Shown in pieces: positions 8,233 to 21,157 of a stretch of DNA of 64,000 bases (its first letter is position 1; the number at the start of each line of letters is the position of its first letter). This stretch comes from Pythium myriotylum (lineage: Eukaryota > Oomycota > Peronosporomycetes > Pythiales > Pythiaceae): positions 2,480,001-2,544,000 of the forward strand of contig JALJCQ010000004.1 of NCBI GenBank assembly GCA_023091665.1. The letters run 5' to 3'. The notes below the pieces were generated by a model. That model had not been told where the DNA came from and made no database searches. It was given only the letters and a program-made list of their open reading frames with translations. Position numbers and translations under genes: made by a program.

Positions 8233-9559
8233 GCTATACTTTATTCAAGTCAAACCAATTCTCACCGCCCCTTGCACGCACACCAACACAACACCCCCCA
8301 AACACTCCCCGCCCTACACCCTAGCACTCCCCACCATTATACCACGATCTCACGGCAGATGCGGCCATCCAACAGTGCCAGCGTCGACTACTTATGTATA
8401 CATATACATATACATATATGGGAAACCGCATGATACAACATAGCACAGCATGCCATGCCAAGCCACAACGTAACTAACCACCACACGAAGCGCCAAGCGA
8501 CTGGAGAGGTGAGTCATTCACTGGGGTGTCGATGAAGCTCTCTCTCACTCCCACTTCTAGTTGTTCATCTGGGATACCCGAGCGACGTGAGCACTTTATC
8601 CCAACGTGGCGCAGAACGTGGCTCTGGTTGTTGCTAAGTGAATTTTGTGATTGGGTCATATCACAAACTGACCCACAAAGACAGTGAGTAGGTCGGACGA
8701 ATGCCAACGTCAACCAGGAGGCGGTTTCCCAAGTCGACCTCAATATCGTGGTGAATGTAGAGCTCAAGTTGGGCCACGGAGCACGTTTATCGCGCGCAAG
8801 CTTCGGCAAACGGGAACCCGCACAGGTCCCGCACGCACGCATCAAGCCATTACTCCCCTTCTTTCCCACTACACCCTCTTCGTGTTATAGGCCATGACCC
8901 CCACCGCAACTCATCCGCTCGCCAGCGTTTCTCCATCGAAAGAGCACCCGTCACGCCCCAGGGTCCCACGGTCCCAAGCTCCCACGGTCCCACGGTCCCA
9001 CGGTCCCACGGTCGGCTGGGGCGAGGGTATCTCTCCTGTGTTCACATCACATCACAGGAGAGATACCCTCGCTCCAGCCAAACACGAAACATGGACAAGC
9101 ACACGACTTGACACCGCACTGCTTCGCTTGACGATCCTCGTCATCGGCTTTGTCCTATGTGGCCAAAATGACTGTAGATTCTTCGGCAACTATTCTCAGC
9201 GCACACTGATCCGAGCCAATTCACCATCGACGGCAAGACTCGAGTCGATGCAGGCTGAAGATGAACTCGAAAGGCCTGAGTGGTCATTGAAGCCGCACCC
9301 GCACCCGCATCCATTTTGAGCGCGCAGATGACCCATTCGTCCATGGTAGTCGACGGCTGCAATGTCCAAGGCGCGCGTCTATGTGGCGAGCCGAAGTGGG
9401 AGCAGTGGTGCCATGGGGTGTGGGGTGTGGAGCAGTGTGGCGTGGCGTAGCGTGTAAATGCGAAGGAGAAAAGGAGGCAGAAGACAGGAGTTGTGAGTGG
9501 CAACAATGGGGGCTTGGCGACTGTGGTCAGGGTAGCGGTGCATTCGCCGGCAAAGGCAA

Positions 9560-9630
9560 TGCCTCCGCCCAGGATTGAACTGGGACCTTCTGTTTACAAG
9601 ACAGATGCTCTACCACTGAGCCACAGAGGC
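9560..9630 (-). tRNA. tRNA-Thr(UGU), array copy 5
   Basis: Sequence identical to copy 1. Unit 8233-9630, octamer tract 8965-9012 (6, ab a4), state CCCAC. Confidence 0.9.
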
Positions 9631-10957
9631 GCTATACTTTATTCAAGTCAAACCAATTCTCACCGCCCCTTGCACGCACACCAACACAACACCCCCCAAA
9701 CACTCCCCGCCCTACACCCTAGCACTCCCCACCATTATACCACGATCTCACGGCAGATGCGGCCATCCAACAGTGCCAGCGTCGACTACTTATGTATACA
9801 TATACATATACATATATGGGAAACCGCATGATACAACATAGCACAGCATGCCATGCCAAGCCACAACGTAACTAACCACCACACGAAGCGCCAAGCGACT
9901 GGAGAGGTGAGTCATTCACTGGGGTGTCGATGAAGCTCTCTCTCACTCCCACTTCTAGTTGTTCATCTGGGATACCCGAGCGACGTGAGCACTTTATCCC
10001 AACGTGGCGCAGAACGTGGCTCTGGTTGTTGCTAAGTGAATTTTGTGATTGGGTCATATCACAAACTGACCCACAAAGACAGTGAGTAGGTCGGACGAAT
10101 GCCAACGTCAACCAGGAGGCGGTTTCCCAAGTCGACCTCAATATCGTGGTGAATGTAGAGCTCAAGTTGGGCCACGGAGCACGTTTATCGCGCGCAAGCT
10201 TCGGCAAACGGGAACCCGCACAGGTCCCGCACGCACGCATCAAGCCATTACTCCCCTTCTTTCCCACTACACCCTCTTCGTGTTATAGGCCATGACCCCC
10301 ACCGCAACTCATCCGCTCGCCAGCGTTTCTCCATCGAAAGAGCACCCGTCACGCCCCAGGGTCCCACGGTCCCAAGCTCCCACGGTCCCACGGTCCCACG
10401 GTCCCACGGTCGGCTGGGGCGAGGGTATCTCTCCTGTGTTCACATCACATCACAGGAGAGATACCCTCGCTCCAGCCAAACACGAAACATGGACAAGCAC
10501 ACGACTTGACACCGCACTGCTTCGCTTGACGATCCTCGTCATCGGCTTTGTCCTATGTGGCCAAAATGACTGTAGATTCTTCGGCAACTATTCTCAGCGC
10601 ACACTGATCCGAGCCAATTCACCATCGACGGCAAGACTCGAGTCGATGCAGGCTGAAGATGAACTCGAAAGGCCTGAGTGGTCATTGAAGCCGCACCCGC
10701 ACCCGCATCCATTTTGAGCGCGCAGATGACCCATTCGTCCATGGTAGTCGACGGCTGCAATGTCCAAGGCGCGCGTCTATGTGGCGAGCCGAAGTGGGAG
10801 CAGTGGTGCCATGGGGTGTGGGGTGTGGAGCAGTGTGGCGTGGCGTAGCGTGTAAATGCGAAGGAGAAAAGGAGGCAGAAGACAGGAGTTGTGAGTGGCA
10901 ACAATGGGGGCTTGGCGACTGTGGTCAGGGTAGCGGTGCATTCGCCGGCAAAGGCAA

Positions 10958-11028
10958 TGCCTCCGCCCAGGATTGAACTGGGACCTTCTGTTTACAAGAC
11001 AGATGCTCTACCACTGAGCCACAGAGGC
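10958..11028 (-). tRNA. tRNA-Thr(UGU), array copy 6
   Basis: Sequence identical to copy 1. Unit 9631-11028, octamer tract 10363-10410 (6, ab a4), state CCCAC. Looks like a recent duplicate of unit 5. Confidence 0.9.
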
Positions 11029-12363
11029 GCTATACTTTATTCAAGTCAAACCAATTCTCACCGCCCCTTGCACGCACACCAACACAACACCCCCCAAACA
11101 CTCCCCGCCCTACACCCTAGCACTCCCCACCATTATACCACGATCTCACGGCAGATGCGGCCATCCAACAGTGCCAGCGTCGACTACTTATGTATACATA
11201 TACATATACATATATGGGAAACCGCATGATACAACATAGCACAGCATGCCATGCCAAGCCACAACGTAACTAACCACCACACGAAGCGCCAAGCGACTGG
11301 AGAGGTGAGTCATTCACTGGGGTGTCGATGAAGCTCTCTCTCACTCCCACTTCTAGTTGTTCATCTGGGATACCCGAGCGACGTGAGCACTTTATCCCAA
11401 CGTGGCGCAGAACGTGGCTCTGGTTGTTGCTAAGTGAATTTTGTGATTGGGTCATATCACAAACTGACGCACAAAGACAGTGAGTAGGTCGGACGAATGC
11501 CAACGTCAACCAGGAGGCGGTTTCCCAAGTCGACCTCAATATCGTGGTGAATGTAGAGCTCAAGTTGGGCCACGGAGCACGTTTATCGCGCGCAAGCTTC
11601 GGCAAACGGGAACCCGCACAGGTCCCGCACGCACGCATCAAGCCATTACTCCCCTTCTTTCCCACTACACCCTCTTCGTGTTATAGGCCATGACCCCCAC
11701 CGCAACTCATCCGCTCGCCAGCGTTTCTCCATCGAAAGAGCACCCGTCACGCCCCAGGGTCCCACGGTCCCAAGCTCCCACGGTCCCAAGCTCCCACGGT
11801 CCCACGGTCCCACGGTCGGCTGGGGCGAGGGTATCTCTCCTGTGTTCACATCACATCACAGGAGAGATACCCTCGCTCCAGCCAAACACGAAACATGGAC
11901 AAGCACACGACTTGACACCGCACTGCTTCGCTTGACGATCCTCGTCATCGGCTTTGTCCTATGTGGCCAAAATGACTGTAGATTCTTCGGCAACTATTCT
12001 CAGCGCACACTGATCCGAGCCAATTCACCATCGACGGCAAGACTCGAGTCGATGCAGGCTGAAGATGAACTCGAAAGGCCTGAGTGGTCATTGAAGCCGC
12101 ACCCGCACCCGCATCCATTTTGAGCGCGCAGATGACCCATTCGTCCATGGTAGTCGACGGCTGCAATGTCCAAGGCGCGCGTCTATGTGGCGAGCCGAAG
12201 TGGGAGCAGTGGTGCCATGGGGTGTGGGGTGTGGAGCAGTGTGGCGTGGCGTAGCGTGTAAATGCGAAGGAGAAAAGGAGGCAGAAGACAGGAGTTGTGA
12301 GTGGCAACAATGGGGGCTTGGCGACTGTGGTCAGGGTAGCGGTGCATTCGCCGGCAAAGGCAA

Positions 12364-12434
12364 TGCCTCCGCCCAGGATTGAACTGGGACCTTCTGTTTA
12401 CAAGACAGATGCTCTACCACTGAGCCACAGAGGC
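12364..12434 (-). tRNA. tRNA-Thr(UGU), array copy 7
   Basis: Sequence identical to copy 1. Unit 11029-12434, octamer tract 11761-11816 (7, (ab)2 a3), state CGCAC. Confidence 0.9.
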
Positions 12435-13769
12435 GCTATACTTTATTCAAGTCAAACCAATTCTCACCGCCCCTTGCACGCACACCAACACAACACCCCC
12501 CAAACACTCCCCGCCCTACACCCTAGCACTCCCCACCATTATACCACGATCTCACGGCAGATGCGGCCATCCAACAGTGCCAGCGTCGACTACTTATGTA
12601 TACATATACATATACATATATGGGAAACCGCATGATACAACATAGCACAGCATGCCATGCCAAGCCACAACGTAACTAACCACCACACGAAGCGCCAAGC
12701 GACTGGAGAGGTGAGTCATTCACTGGGGTGTCGATGAAGCTCTCTCTCACTCCCACTTCTAGTTGTTCATCTGGGATACCCGAGCGACGTGAGCACTTTA
12801 TCCCAACGTGGCGCAGAACGTGGCTCTGGTTGTTGCTAAGTGAATTTTGTGATTGGGTCATATCACAAACTGACGCACAAAGACAGTGAGTAGGTCGGAC
12901 GAATGCCAACGTCAACCAGGAGGCGGTTTCCCAAGTCGACCTCAATATCGTGGTGAATGTAGAGCTCAAGTTGGGCCACGGAGCACGTTTATCGCGCGCA
13001 AGCTTCGGCAAACGGGAACCCGCACAGGTCCCGCACGCACGCATCAAGCCATTACTCCCCTTCTTTCCCACTACACCCTCTTCGTGTTATAGGCCATGAC
13101 CCCCACCGCAACTCATCCGCTCGCCAGCGTTTCTCCATCGAAAGAGCACACGTCACGCCCCAGGGTCCCACGGTCCCAAGCTCCCACGGTCCCAAGCTCC
13201 CACGGTCCCACGGTCCCACGGTCGGCTGGGGCGAGGGTATCTCTCCTGTGTTCACATCACATCACAGGAGAGATACCCTCGCTCCAGCCAAACACGAAAC
13301 ATGGACAAGCACACGACTTGACACCGCACTGCTTCGCTTGACGATCCTCGTCATCGGCTTTGTCCTATGTGGCCAAAATGACTGTAGATTCTTCGGCAAC
13401 TATTCTCAGCGCACACTGATCCGAGCCAATTCACCATCGACGGCAAGACTCGAGTCGATGCAGGCTGAAGATGAACTCGAAAGGCCTGAGTGGTCATTGA
13501 AGCCGCACCCGCACCCGCATCCATTTTGAGCGCGCAGATGACCCATTCGTCCATGGTAGTCGACGGCTGCAATGTCCAAGGCGCGCGTCTATGTGGCGAG
13601 CCGAAGTGGGAGCAGTGGTGCCATGGGGTGTGGGGTGTGGAGCAGTGTGGCGTGGCGTAGCGTGTAAATGCGAAGGAGAAAAGGAGGCAGAAGACAGGAG
13701 TTGTGAGTGGCAACAATGGGGGCTTGGCGACTGTGGTCAGGGTAGCGGTGCATTCGCCGGCAAAGGCAA

Positions 13770-13840
13770 TGCCTCCGCCCAGGATTGAACTGGGACCTTC
13801 TGTTTACAAGACAGATGCTCTACCACTGAGCCACAGAGGC
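13770..13840 (-). tRNA. tRNA-Thr(UGU), array copy 8
   Basis: Sequence identical to copy 1. Unit 12435-13840, octamer tract 13167-13222 (7), state CGCAC, with the rare AGCACACG just before the octamers (shared only with units 9 and 33). Confidence 0.9.
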
Positions 13841-15175
13841 GCTATACTTTATTCAAGTCAAACCAATTCTCACCGCCCCTTGCACGCACACCAACACAAC
13901 ACCCCCCAAACACTCCCCGCCCTACACCCTAGCACTCCCCACCATTATACCACGATCTCACGGCAGATGCGGCCATCCAACAGTGCCAGCGTCGACTACT
14001 TATGTATACATATACATATACATATATGGGAAACCGCATGATACAACATAGCACAGCATGCCATGCCAAGCCACAACGTAACTAACCACCACACGAAGCG
14101 CCAAGCGACTGGAGAGGTGAGTCATTCACTGGGGTGTCGATGAAGCTCTCTCTCACTCCCACTTCTAGTTGTTCATCTGGGATACCCGAGCGACGTGAGC
14201 ACTTTATCCCAACGTGGCGCAGAACGTGGCTCTGGTTGTTGCTAAGTGAATTTTGTGATTGGGTCATATCACAAACTGACGCACAAAGACAGTGAGTAGG
14301 TCGGACGAATGCCAACGTCAACCAGGAGGCGGTTTCCCAAGTCGACCTCAATATCGTGGTGAATGTAGAGCTCAAGTTGGGCCACGGAGCACGTTTATCG
14401 CGCGCAAGCTTCGGCAAACGGGAACCCGCACAGGTCCCGCACGCACGCATCAAGCCATTACTCCCCTTCTTTCCCACTACACCCTCTTCGTGTTATAGGC
14501 CATGACCCCCACCGCAACTCATCCGCTCGCCAGCGTTTCTCCATCGAAAGAGCACACGTCACGCCCCAGGGTCCCACGGTCCCAAGCTCCCACGGTCCCA
14601 AGCTCCCACGGTCCCACGGTCCCACGGTCGGCTGGGGCGAGGGTATCTCTCCTGTGTTCACATCACATCACAGGAGAGATACCCTCGCTCCAGCCAAACA
14701 CGAAACATGGACAAGCACACGACTTGACACCGCACTGCTTCGCTTGACGATCCTCGTCATCGGCTTTGTCCTATGTGGCCAAAATGACTGTAGATTCTTC
14801 GGCAACTATTCTCAGCGCACACTGATCCGAGCCAATTCACCATCGACGGCAAGACTCGAGTCGATGCAGGCTGAAGATGAACTCGAAAGGCCTGAGTGGT
14901 CATTGAAGCCGCACCCGCACCCGCATCCATTTTGAGCGCGCAGATGACCCATTCGTCCATGGTAGTCGACGGCTGCAATGTCCAAGGCGCGCGTCTATGT
15001 GGCGAGCCGAAGTGGGAGCAGTGGTGCCATGGGGTGTGGGGTGTGGAGCAGTGTGGCGTGGCGTAGCGTGTAAATGCGAAGGAGAAAAGGAGGCAGAAGA
15101 CAGGAGTTGTGAGTGGCAACAATGGGGGCTTGGCGACTGTGGTCAGGGTAGCGGTGCATTCGCCGGCAAAGGCAA

Positions 15176-15246
15176 TGCCTCCGCCCAGGATTGAACTGGG
15201 ACCTTCTGTTTACAAGACAGATGCTCTACCACTGAGCCACAGAGGC
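15176..15246 (-). tRNA. tRNA-Thr(UGU), array copy 9
   Basis: Sequence identical to copy 1. Unit 13841-15246, octamer tract 14573-14628 (7), states CGCAC and AGCACACG. Apparent duplicate of unit 8. Confidence 0.9.
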
Positions 15247-15978
15247 GCTATACTTTATTCAAGTCAAACCAATTCTCACCGCCCCTTGCACGCACACCAA
15301 CACAACACCCCCCAAACACTCCCCGCCCTACACCCTAGCACTCCCCACCATTATACCACGATCTCACGGCAGATGCGGCCATCCAACAGTGCCAGCGTCG
15401 ACTACTTATGTATACATATACATATACATATATGGGAAACCGCATGATACAACATAGCACAGCATGCCATGCCAAGCCACAACGTAACTAACCACCACAC
15501 GAAGCGCCAAGCGACTGGAGAGGTGAGTCATTCACTGGGGTGTCGATGAAGCTCTCTCTCACTCCCACTTCTAGTTGTTCATCTGGGATACCCGAGCGAC
15601 GTGAGCACTTTATCCCAACGTGGCGCAGAACGTGGCTCTGGTTGTTGCTAAGTGAATTTTGTGATTGGGTCATATCACAAACTGACCCACAAAGACAGTG
15701 AGTAGGTCGGACGAATGCCAACGTCAACCAGGAGGCGGTTTCCCAAGTCGACCTCAATATCGTGGTGAATGTAGAGCTCAAGTTGGGCCACGGAGCACGT
15801 TTATCGCGCGCAAGCTTCGGCAAACGGGAACCCGCACAGGTCCCGCACGCACGCATCAAGCCATTACTCCCCTTCTTTCCCACTACACCCTCTTCGTGTT
15901 ATAGGCCATGACCCCCACCGCAACTCATCCGCTCGCCAGCGTTTCTCCATCGAAAGAGCACCCGTCACGCCCCAGGGT

Positions 15979-16122
15979 CCCACGGTCCCAAGCTCCCACG
16001 GTCCCACGGTCCCACGGTCCCACGGTCCCAAGCTCCCACGGTCCCAAGCTCCCACGGTCCCAAGCTCCCACGGTCCCAAGCTCCCACGGTCCCAAGCTCC
16101 CACGGTCCCACGGTCCCACGGT
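15979..16122. repeat. Longest octamer tract, first of three (A unit 10; 18 octamers)
   Basis: Pattern ab a3 (ab)5 a3, as if two ordinary tracts had been joined. The same 18-octamer tract recurs at 17473-17616 and 18967-19110 in the next two units. Confidence 0.95.
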
Positions 16123-16669
16123 CGGCTGGGGCGAGGGTATCTCTCCTGTGTTCACATCACATCACAGGAGAGATACCCTCGCTCCAGCCAAACACGAAAC
16201 ATGGACAAGCACACGACTTGACACCGCACTGCTTCGCTTGACGATCCTCGTCATCGGCTTTGTCCTATGTGGCCAAAATGACTGTAGATTCTTCGGCAAC
16301 TATTCTCAGCGCACACTGATCCGAGCCAATTCACCATCGACGGCAAGACTCGAGTCGATGCAGGCTGAAGATGAACTCGAAAGGCCTGAGTGGTCATTGA
16401 AGCCGCACCCGCACCCGCATCCATTTTGAGCGCGCAGATGACCCATTCGTCCATGGTAGTCGACGGCTGCAATGTCCAAGGCGCGCGTCTATGTGGCGAG
16501 CCGAAGTGGGAGCAGTGGTGCCATGGGGTGTGGGGTGTGGAGCAGTGTGGCGTGGCGTAGCGTGTAAATGCGAAGGAGAAAAGGAGGCAGAAGACAGGAG
16601 TTGTGAGTGGCAACAATGGGGGCTTGGCGACTGTGGTCAGGGTAGCGGTGCATTCGCCGGCAAAGGCAA

Positions 16670-16740
16670 TGCCTCCGCCCAGGATTGAACTGGGACCTTC
16701 TGTTTACAAGACAGATGCTCTACCACTGAGCCACAGAGGC
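16670..16740 (-). tRNA. tRNA-Thr(UGU), array copy 10
   Basis: Sequence identical to copy 1. Unit 15247-16740 (1,494 bp), octamer tract 15979-16122 (18), state CCCAC. Confidence 0.9.
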
Positions 16741-17472
16741 GCTATACTTTATTCAAGTCAAACCAATTCTCACCGCCCCTTGCACGCACACCAACACAAC
16801 ACCCCCCAAACACTCCCCGCCCTACACCCTAGCACTCCCCACCATTATACCACGATCTCACGGCAGATGCGGCCATCCAACAGTGCCAGCGTCGACTACT
16901 TATGTATACATATACATATACATATATGGGAAACCGCATGATACAACATAGCACAGCATGCCATGCCAAGCCACAACGTAACTAACCACCACACGAAGCG
17001 CCAAGCGACTGGAGAGGTGAGTCATTCACTGGGGTGTCGATGAAGCTCTCTCTCACTCCCACTTCTAGTTGTTCATCTGGGATACCCGAGCGACGTGAGC
17101 ACTTTATCCCAACGTGGCGCAGAACGTGGCTCTGGTTGTTGCTAAGTGAATTTTGTGATTGGGTCATATCACAAACTGACGCACAAAGACAGTGAGTAGG
17201 TCGGACGAATGCCAACGTCAACCAGGAGGCGGTTTCCCAAGTCGACCTCAATATCGTGGTGAATGTAGAGCTCAAGTTGGGCCACGGAGCACGTTTATCG
17301 CGCGCAAGCTTCGGCAAACGGGAACCCGCACAGGTCCCGCACGCACGCATCAAGCCATTACTCCCCTTCTTTCCCACTACACCCTCTTCGTGTTATAGGC
17401 CATGACCCCCACCGCAACTCATCCGCTCGCCAGCGTTTCTCCATCGAAAGAGCACCCGTCACGCCCCAGGGT

Positions 17473-17616
17473 CCCACGGTCCCAAGCTCCCACGGTCCCA
17501 CGGTCCCACGGTCCCACGGTCCCAAGCTCCCACGGTCCCAAGCTCCCACGGTCCCAAGCTCCCACGGTCCCAAGCTCCCACGGTCCCAAGCTCCCACGGT
17601 CCCACGGTCCCACGGT
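17473..17616. repeat. 18-octamer tract of A unit 11
   Basis: Same octamer order as in unit 10, although the unit has CGCAC instead of CCCAC about 300 bp upstream. Confidence 0.95.
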
Positions 17617-18163
17617 CGGCTGGGGCGAGGGTATCTCTCCTGTGTTCACATCACATCACAGGAGAGATACCCTCGCTCCAGCCAAACACGAAACATGGAC
17701 AAGCACACGACTTGACACCGCACTGCTTCGCTTGACGATCCTCGTCATCGGCTTTGTCCTATGTGGCCAAAATGACTGTAGATTCTTCGGCAACTATTCT
17801 CAGCGCACACTGATCCGAGCCAATTCACCATCGACGGCAAGACTCGAGTCGATGCAGGCTGAAGATGAACTCGAAAGGCCTGAGTGGTCATTGAAGCCGC
17901 ACCCGCACCCGCATCCATTTTGAGCGCGCAGATGACCCATTCGTCCATGGTAGTCGACGGCTGCAATGTCCAAGGCGCGCGTCTATGTGGCGAGCCGAAG
18001 TGGGAGCAGTGGTGCCATGGGGTGTGGGGTGTGGAGCAGTGTGGCGTGGCGTAGCGTGTAAATGCGAAGGAGAAAAGGAGGCAGAAGACAGGAGTTGTGA
18101 GTGGCAACAATGGGGGCTTGGCGACTGTGGTCAGGGTAGCGGTGCATTCGCCGGCAAAGGCAA

Positions 18164-18234
18164 TGCCTCCGCCCAGGATTGAACTGGGACCTTCTGTTTA
18201 CAAGACAGATGCTCTACCACTGAGCCACAGAGGC
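18164..18234 (-). tRNA. tRNA-Thr(UGU), array copy 11
   Basis: Sequence identical to copy 1. Unit 16741-18234, octamer tract 17473-17616 (18), state CGCAC. Confidence 0.9.
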
Positions 18235-18966
18235 GCTATACTTTATTCAAGTCAAACCAATTCTCACCGCCCCTTGCACGCACACCAACACAACACCCCC
18301 CAAACACTCCCCGCCCTACACCCTAGCACTCCCCACCATTATACCACGATCTCACGGCAGATGCGGCCATCCAACAGTGCCAGCGTCGACTACTTATGTA
18401 TACATATACATATACATATATGGGAAACCGCATGATACAACATAGCACAGCATGCCATGCCAAGCCACAACGTAACTAACCACCACACGAAGCGCCAAGC
18501 GACTGGAGAGGTGAGTCATTCACTGGGGTGTCGATGAAGCTCTCTCTCACTCCCACTTCTAGTTGTTCATCTGGGATACCCGAGCGACGTGAGCACTTTA
18601 TCCCAACGTGGCGCAGAACGTGGCTCTGGTTGTTGCTAAGTGAATTTTGTGATTGGGTCATATCACAAACTGACGCACAAAGACAGTGAGTAGGTCGGAC
18701 GAATGCCAACGTCAACCAGGAGGCGGTTTCCCAAGTCGACCTCAATATCGTGGTGAATGTAGAGCTCAAGTTGGGCCACGGAGCACGTTTATCGCGCGCA
18801 AGCTTCGGCAAACGGGAACCCGCACAGGTCCCGCACGCACGCATCAAGCCATTACTCCCCTTCTTTCCCACTACACCCTCTTCGTGTTATAGGCCATGAC
18901 CCCCACCGCAACTCATCCGCTCGCCAGCGTTTCTCCATCGAAAGAGCACCCGTCACGCCCCAGGGT

Positions 18967-19110
18967 CCCACGGTCCCAAGCTCCCACGGTCCCACGGTCC
19001 CACGGTCCCACGGTCCCAAGCTCCCACGGTCCCAAGCTCCCACGGTCCCAAGCTCCCACGGTCCCAAGCTCCCACGGTCCCAAGCTCCCACGGTCCCACG
19101 GTCCCACGGT
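18967..19110. repeat. 18-octamer tract of A unit 12
   Basis: Third consecutive copy of the 18-octamer arrangement; the unit looks like a duplicate of unit 11. Confidence 0.95.
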
Positions 19111-19657
19111 CGGCTGGGGCGAGGGTATCTCTCCTGTGTTCACATCACATCACAGGAGAGATACCCTCGCTCCAGCCAAACACGAAACATGGACAAGCAC
19201 ACGACTTGACACCGCACTGCTTCGCTTGACGATCCTCGTCATCGGCTTTGTCCTATGTGGCCAAAATGACTGTAGATTCTTCGGCAACTATTCTCAGCGC
19301 ACACTGATCCGAGCCAATTCACCATCGACGGCAAGACTCGAGTCGATGCAGGCTGAAGATGAACTCGAAAGGCCTGAGTGGTCATTGAAGCCGCACCCGC
19401 ACCCGCATCCATTTTGAGCGCGCAGATGACCCATTCGTCCATGGTAGTCGACGGCTGCAATGTCCAAGGCGCGCGTCTATGTGGCGAGCCGAAGTGGGAG
19501 CAGTGGTGCCATGGGGTGTGGGGTGTGGAGCAGTGTGGCGTGGCGTAGCGTGTAAATGCGAAGGAGAAAAGGAGGCAGAAGACAGGAGTTGTGAGTGGCA
19601 ACAATGGGGGCTTGGCGACTGTGGTCAGGGTAGCGGTGCATTCGCCGGCAAAGGCAA

Positions 19658-19728
19658 TGCCTCCGCCCAGGATTGAACTGGGACCTTCTGTTTACAAGAC
19701 AGATGCTCTACCACTGAGCCACAGAGGC
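19658..19728 (-). tRNA. tRNA-Thr(UGU), array copy 12
   Basis: Sequence identical to copy 1. Unit 18235-19728, octamer tract 18967-19110 (18), state CGCAC. Confidence 0.9.
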
Positions 19729-20460
19729 GCTATACTTTATTCAAGTCAAACCAATTCTCACCGCCCCTTGCACGCACACCAACACAACACCCCCCAAACA
19801 CTCCCCGCCCTACACCCTAGCACTCCCCACCATTATACCACGATCTCACGGCAGATGCGGCCATCCAACAGTGCCAGCGTCGACTACTTATGTATACATA
19901 TACATATACATATATGGGAAACCGCATGATACAACATAGCACAGCATGCCATGCCAAGCCACAACGTAACTAACCACCACACGAAGCGCCAAGCGACTGG
20001 AGAGGTGAGTCATTCACTGGGGTGTCGATGAAGCTCTCTCTCACTCCCACTTCTAGTTGTTCATCTGGGATACCCGAGCGACGTGAGCACTTTATCCCAA
20101 CGTGGCGCAGAACGTGGCTCTGGTTGTTGCTAAGTGAATTTTGTGATTGGGTCATATCACAAACTGACCCACAAAGACAGTGAGTAGGTCGGACGAATGC
20201 CAACGTCAACCAGGAGGCGGTTTCCCAAGTCGACCTCAATATCGTGGTGAATGTAGAGCTCAAGTTGGGCCACGGAGCACGTTTATCGCGCGCAAGCTTC
20301 GGCAAACGGGAACCCGCACAGGTCCCGCACGCACGCATCAAGCCATTACTCCCCTTCTTTCCCACTACACCCTCTTCGTGTTATAGGCCATGACCCCCAC
20401 CGCAACTCATCCGCTCGCCAGCGTTTCTCCATCGAAAGAGCACCCGTCACGCCCCAGGGT

Positions 20461-20539
20461 CCCACGGTCCCAAGCTCCCACGGTCCCAAGCTCCCACGGT
20501 CCCAAGCTCCCACGGTCCCAAGCTCCCACGGTCCACGGT
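20461..20539. repeat. Octamer tract with a one-base deletion (A unit 13)
   Basis: Pattern (ab)4 a plus a last octamer reading CCACGGT instead of CCCACGGT. This is the only break of the 8-bp register I saw in the array. It gives a unit of 1,429 bp. Confidence 0.9.
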
Positions 20540-21086
20540 CGGCTGGGGCGAGGGTATCTCTCCTGTGTTCACATCACATCACAGGAGAGATACCCTCGCT
20601 CCAGCCAAACACGAAACATGGACAAGCACACGACTTGACACCGCACTGCTTCGCTTGACGATCCTCGTCATCGGCTTTGTCCTATGTGGCCAAAATGACT
20701 GTAGATTCTTCGGCAACTATTCTCAGCGCACACTGATCCGAGCCAATTCACCATCGACGGCAAGACTCGAGTCGATGCAGGCTGAAGATGAACTCGAAAG
20801 GCCTGAGTGGTCATTGAAGCCGCACCCGCACCCGCATCCATTTTGAGCGCGCAGATGACCCATTCGTCCATGGTAGTCGACGGCTGCAATGTCCAAGGCG
20901 CGCGTCTATGTGGCGAGCCGAAGTGGGAGCAGTGGTGCCATGGGGTGTGGGGTGTGGAGCAGTGTGGCGTGGCGTAGCGTGTAAATGCGAAGGAGAAAAG
21001 GAGGCAGAAGACAGGAGTTGTGAGTGGCAACAATGGGGGCTTGGCGACTGTGGTCAGGGTAGCGGTGCATTCGCCGGCAAAGGCAA

Positions 21087-21157
21087 TGCCTCCGCCCAGG
21101 ATTGAACTGGGACCTTCTGTTTACAAGACAGATGCTCTACCACTGAGCCACAGAGGC
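21087..21157 (-). tRNA. tRNA-Thr(UGU), array copy 13
   Basis: Sequence identical to copy 1. Unit 19729-21157, octamer tract 20461-20539 (10, last one 7 bp), state CCCAC. Confidence 0.9.
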
